A stretch of DNA of 64,000 bases. It comes from Micromonospora sp. WMMD1128 (GTDB lineage Bacteria > Actinomycetota > Actinomycetes > Mycobacteriales > Micromonosporaceae). The notes beneath the pieces were generated by a model that was given only the letters and a program-made list of their open reading frames with translations, made no database searches and was not told the origin of the DNA. Positions 60,464 to 64,000 of the stretch are shown here, piece by piece. Location: contig NZ_CP114902.1 in NCBI RefSeq assembly GCF_027497235.1, positions 4,614,001 through 4,678,000 on the forward strand. The letters are read 5' to 3'. Made by a program: the position numbers and the translations under genes. Each line of letters begins with the position of its first letter. The first letter of the stretch is position 1.

Positions 60464-62050
60464 GTGCCGAGTCTGGAGAGACCCCGCGTCGAGTACCGCA
60501 CACCGGAAGACCTGGTCCGGGACGTCAGGGCGGGACTGGTGCGGATCCCACCCTTCCAGCGCTCGTTCAAGTGGGAGGGCACGGACATCGTCCGGCTCTT
60601 CGACAGCCTGCTGCGCGGTTTCCCGATCGGTAATCTGCTCCTCTGGCAACGTCCGGCACCGGCCCAACGGCTTCAGGTCGGGCCGCTGGACGTCCAGGCG
60701 CCAGAAACCGCCTCGGCGCTCTGGGTCGTTGACGGCCAGCAGCGCATCGTGTCTCTTGTCGGAGCGCTGACCAGGGCGGATAGCGCTGTCGACCCCCGCT
60801 TCCGAGTGCATCTCGACCTCGACACCGGCGAATTCCACACCGCGGGCGCACGTCAGCGCACGCCACGGCCCTGGATCCCGGTGAGTTTCCTGCTGGACAC
60901 TGCGGTCCTGCTGCGCTGGATGCGGGACAACTCCGGCTGGCTCTCCGAGGCTCAGCTCGCGCTGGCCGACCAGGCCGCCAAGGCGATCCGCGAATATCAG
61001 ATCCCGACCTATGTCGTGCATTCGGCAGATGAGAACGCCCTGCTCGAGATCTTCACGCGCATGAACACCACCGGCAAACGATTGACCAAGTCCGAGGTGT
61101 TCCAGGCGTTGCACGCCGGTGCCGTTGGCGGCGAGTTGAGCACCCTGCACGATCTCGGCCGGGTGCCCGCCACTCAGGGTTTCGGCGCGCTCGACGATCG
61201 GCTGACCCTGCGCTGTGTCCTCGCCTACCGGGGTGGAGACATCTTCCGCGAGGACTTCCGCCAGGAGTTCGGGCCGCAGGACGACCCGGCCGAGACGCTG
61301 CGGGACGTGGCCGCGCGGCTGCGTGAGGCGGTCGACTTCCTTCGCGGCCCCTGCGGCATCCCGCACATCAGGCTGCTGCCCTACTCCCACGTGCTGCCGA
61401 TCCTGGTTCGCTTCATCCGTCTGCACGGGGTGCCGACCGGCCGACCGGCGACCCTGCTCCGCAGGTGGGTGTGGCGCAGCGCGGTCGCCGGCAGCCGGGC
61501 CCGCGGTGTGGGCGTCGCCGACGTACGCAACCAGGTGGAGGCGGTCGACGCGGCCGACCCGCAGACCGCGGCGATGAGCGTGCTCCGGCAGGTGCAGCAG
61601 TTCCCGGACTTCGTCGCGGAGCTGGACAAGGTCCACTTCAATCACGCGATGACGAAGCTCAACACGTTGGGGCTTCTCTCCGCCGAGCCGCGCGACCCGG
61701 CGAGCGGAGAAATTCTCAACGTGACCCGCCTGCTCGATCACGGAAGCCCGCTGCGTCCGTTTCTCCCCGACGACGGACCTGCCAGGCAGACGATCGCCAA
61801 CCGACTCGTCCTGCCAGCCGGGGAGCGTCTGACGGCGGACCTCATGGCGACCGTCTCACCGACGGTCGCGGCCAGTCATCTGATCGACGAGGCCGCGCAG
61901 GAGCGCCTGGCGCGCGCGGACTGGGATGGCTTCCTCCACCTTCGGGGAGGCGTGTGCGAGCGGACCATCACCGACCACGTCAACCGGATGGCCGAGTGGG
62001 GCGCGCGGGACGGGCGGGCCACGGCCGACATCCTCCGGCAGGTCGCCTGA
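60464..62050 (+). CDS. DUF262-domain protein (GmrS/ParB-like nuclease fold)
   Basis: The 528-residue protein has the DUF262 hallmarks: an N-terminal IPPFQRSFKWEGTDIVRLFD (about 28-47), FPIGNLLLWQ, then VVDGQQRIVSL (Asp90-Arg94) and FTRMNTTGKRLTKSEVFQAL (about 195-214). DUF262 domains act as NTP-dependent or ParB-like nuclease/sensor modules in GmrSD, BrxU and SspE defence proteins. No HNH (DUF1524) domain follows; the C-terminal half is helical and unassigned. The GTG at 60464 has ACGGAGG 6 bases upstream. One base separates its stop from the HipA-like start, so the two are one transcript. Confidence 0.85.
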   Translation: MPSLERPRVEYRTPEDLVRDVRAGLVRIPPFQRSFKWEGTDIVRLFDSLLRGFPIGNLLLWQRPAPAQRLQVGPLDVQAPETASALWVVDGQQRIVSLVGALTRADSAVDPRFRVHLDLDTGEFHTAGARQRTPRPWIPVSFLLDTAVLLRWMRDNSGWLSEAQLALADQAAKAIREYQIPTYVVHSADENALLEIFTRMNTTGKRLTKSEVFQALHAGAVGGELSTLHDLGRVPATQGFGALDDRLTLRCVLAYRGGDIFREDFRQEFGPQDDPAETLRDVAARLREAVDFLRGPCGIPHIRLLPYSHVLPILVRFIRLHGVPTGRPATLLRRWVWRSAVAGSRARGVGVADVRNQVEAVDAADPQTAAMSVLRQVQQFPDFVAELDKVHFNHAMTKLNTLGLLSAEPRDPASGEILNVTRLLDHGSPLRPFLPDDGPARQTIANRLVLPAGERLTADLMATVSPTVAASHLIDEAAQERLARADWDGFLHLRGGVCERTITDHVNRMAEWGARDGRATADILRQVA

Positions 62051-62051
62051 G

Positions 62052-63248
62052 ATGGCCGAGGTCACCGCGCAGGTGCGGCTGCACGGCCGTCGGGTCGGCG
62101 AGCTGAGTTTCCGACAGGGAGGCTCGGAGTTCAGCTACGACGACGACCTCGCCTCGCCTCGCCATCAGGTGCTGGGGCAGATCTTCGAGGACGATCCGCG
62201 GGCGATCCGACGGGCCCGCGTCGGCCTGCCCGCCTGGTTCGCGAACCTGCTACCGGAAGGGGCGCTCCGCCGCCAGATCGTCCGGGAGCTGGGAGGTGGG
62301 AACGTCGGCGACTTCACCCTGCTGCTGCGCGTGGGCGGCGACCTACCGGGCGCGGTGACGGTGCACGCCGACACCGAGCCCGAGGATGATGTCCTCCCGG
62401 ACACGCCAGGGGAGGCCGATCATCCGCTCCGGCACTCCCTGGCGGGCGTGCAGCTGAAGTATTCGATCTCCGCGGAGCGATTGGCCGTTCCGGTCAGCGG
62501 GCAGGGCGGGTGGTGGATCGTGAAACTGCCCGACCACGGGCTGCGGGACCTGCCGGTCAACGAATACCTCACCATGAGCTGGCTACGGTCGGCTGATTTC
62601 CCGGTGCCACCGGTGCGCCTGATCCGCGCCGACGAGGTCAAGGGCCTCTCCGACGGCATGGTGGATCCGAACGATCTCGTCTACCTCATCCAGCGGTTCG
62701 ACCGGTCCTCCGCCGGACGGATCCACGCCGAGGACTTCGCCCAGGTCGCCGACATCGAACCGATGTTCAAGTACAGCGAGTCGGGCACCTCGTACGACAC
62801 CCTGGCCGCGGTCATCCTTCAACTGACCGGCGAGGAGGGCTATCTCGACTTCGTCCGCCGGCTCGCCGCGATGCTTGTGGTCGGGAACACCGACGGGCAC
62901 CTGAAGAACTGGGGACTGGTCTATCCGGACGGCCGGACGCCACGGCTCGCCCCGGTCTACGACTTCCACTCACTCTCGGTGTATTCGCGCTACCGGTGGT
63001 CGCCCTTGGCGCTCAGTCTCGGCAGCGAGACGGTTCCGGCGCTGATCGACCACGAGCACTTCCGCCGGTTGGCGGAGATCGTCGGCGGAGATCCGGAAGC
63101 CACGTCGGAGGCGATCTCCCAGACGGTCAGCCAACTGCGGGACGCCTGGCACGGTGGGCTGGCGGACGAGGCTCGGAGCCGATTTCCCGCCCTGGCCGAC
63201 CACTACTCCCAACGGCTTGAGACGTTGCCGATCTGCCGTTCCCGGTAG
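62052..63248 (+). CDS. HipA-like serine/threonine kinase
   Basis: The 398-residue protein has an N-terminal HipA_N-like part (about 1-80; VGELSFRQGGSEFSYDDD and WFANLLPEGALRRQIVREL) and a HipA_C kinase domain. The ATP-binding lysine is probably Lys158 in GGWWIVKLP, with Glu171 in VNEYL. The catalytic loop is VGNTDGHLKNW (Asp281, Lys285, Asn286) and the metal-binding aspartate Asp304 is in PVYDFHS. Both catalytic motifs are intact, so it should be active. No HipB helix-turn-helix gene is adjacent; a DUF262 gene is in its place. Targets in other HipA proteins include glutamyl-tRNA synthetase; here unknown. Confidence 0.88.
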   Translation: MAEVTAQVRLHGRRVGELSFRQGGSEFSYDDDLASPRHQVLGQIFEDDPRAIRRARVGLPAWFANLLPEGALRRQIVRELGGGNVGDFTLLLRVGGDLPGAVTVHADTEPEDDVLPDTPGEADHPLRHSLAGVQLKYSISAERLAVPVSGQGGWWIVKLPDHGLRDLPVNEYLTMSWLRSADFPVPPVRLIRADEVKGLSDGMVDPNDLVYLIQRFDRSSAGRIHAEDFAQVADIEPMFKYSESGTSYDTLAAVILQLTGEEGYLDFVRRLAAMLVVGNTDGHLKNWGLVYPDGRTPRLAPVYDFHSLSVYSRYRWSPLALSLGSETVPALIDHEHFRRLAEIVGGDPEATSEAISQTVSQLRDAWHGGLADEARSRFPALADHYSQRLETLPICRSR

Positions 63249-63256
63249 CGGGTTCG

Positions 63257-63298
63257 GCGCGGCCCGGTGGACTCCGCTGGGGGTCCACCGGGCCGCGC
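63257..63298. terminator. Bidirectional terminator between the HipA-like and subtilase genes
   Basis: Perfect 16-bp arms GCGCGGCCCGGTGGAC / GTCCACCGGGCCGCGC (63257-63272, 63283-63298) with a 10-base loop lie between convergent stops. Confidence 0.8.
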
Positions 63299-63313
63299 GG
63301 CCTGCGGAAAGCG

Positions 63314-64000
<687 letters not shown>

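Overview
This is high-GC actinobacterial DNA, most likely from Micromonosporaceae (a Micromonospora-like organism). The evidence is the very strong G/C third-position bias, frequent GTG starts, many start codons placed 6-8 bases after a TANNNT box (leaderless style), an actinobacterial coproporphyrin-type haem cluster, small actinobacterial DUF families (DUF3000, DUF3039, DUF3093, DUF3099, DUF3159, DUF3710, DUF4193), a HrdB/SigA-type principal sigma factor and an AA10 LPMO with a CBM2. The genus is an inference. No tRNA, rRNA or CRISPR array was seen.

Layout. 0-4.4 kb: start of a Tat lipoprotein, a polymerase-only LigD protein divergent from msrB, a small zinc-finger protein, a GNAT and a secreted LPMO. 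4.5-8.5 kb: hemE-hemG-hemQ (reverse strand) facing a DUF3000 gene. 8.6-11.1 kb: a pair of Pro-rich, single-TM proteins (coiled coil; trypsin-like protease). 11.3-16 kb: ribonuclease D, then a fadA-fadB beta-oxidation operon behind an operator-like palindrome. 16-27.3 kb: accessory envelope and secreted genes (a Pro-rich membrane protein, VOC protein, propeller/malectin protein, two-component system, C39-like peptidase, three tandem translationally coupled beta-propeller proteins). 27.3-34.4 kb: three paralogous polytopic membrane proteins and a lipoprotein. 34.5-35.6 kb: an intact IS30-family element. 35.8-52.4 kb: a conserved actinobacterial block (dxs, anmK, RNA methyltransferase, APC/KimA-like permease, two TrkA proteins, DUF3159, OB-fold, DUF3710, dut, DUF3093, DUF4193, LytR_C, suhB, sigA). 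52.5-60.3 kb: helicase, TRIC channel, DUF3039, psuG with a PfkB kinase, DUF3099, a BrnT-like/RHH toxin-antitoxin pair, LtrA and a HhH-GPD glycosylase. 60.4-63.3 kb: a two-gene DUF262-HipA cassette. The window ends in a partial subtilase.

Gene order in the housekeeping parts follows, from memory, the Mycobacterium tuberculosis Rv2674-Rv2703 interval, with accessory blocks inserted. Two intergenic repeat families stand out. One is a 20-bp palindromic unit repeated at a fixed 11-bp spacing at six loci, often fused to stop or start codons. The other is a 55-bp inverted-repeat element present twice, both times between convergent genes. The best candidate for an undescribed system is the DUF262 protein + HipA-like kinase cassette (60464-63248), where the HipB position is taken by a DUF262 protein.
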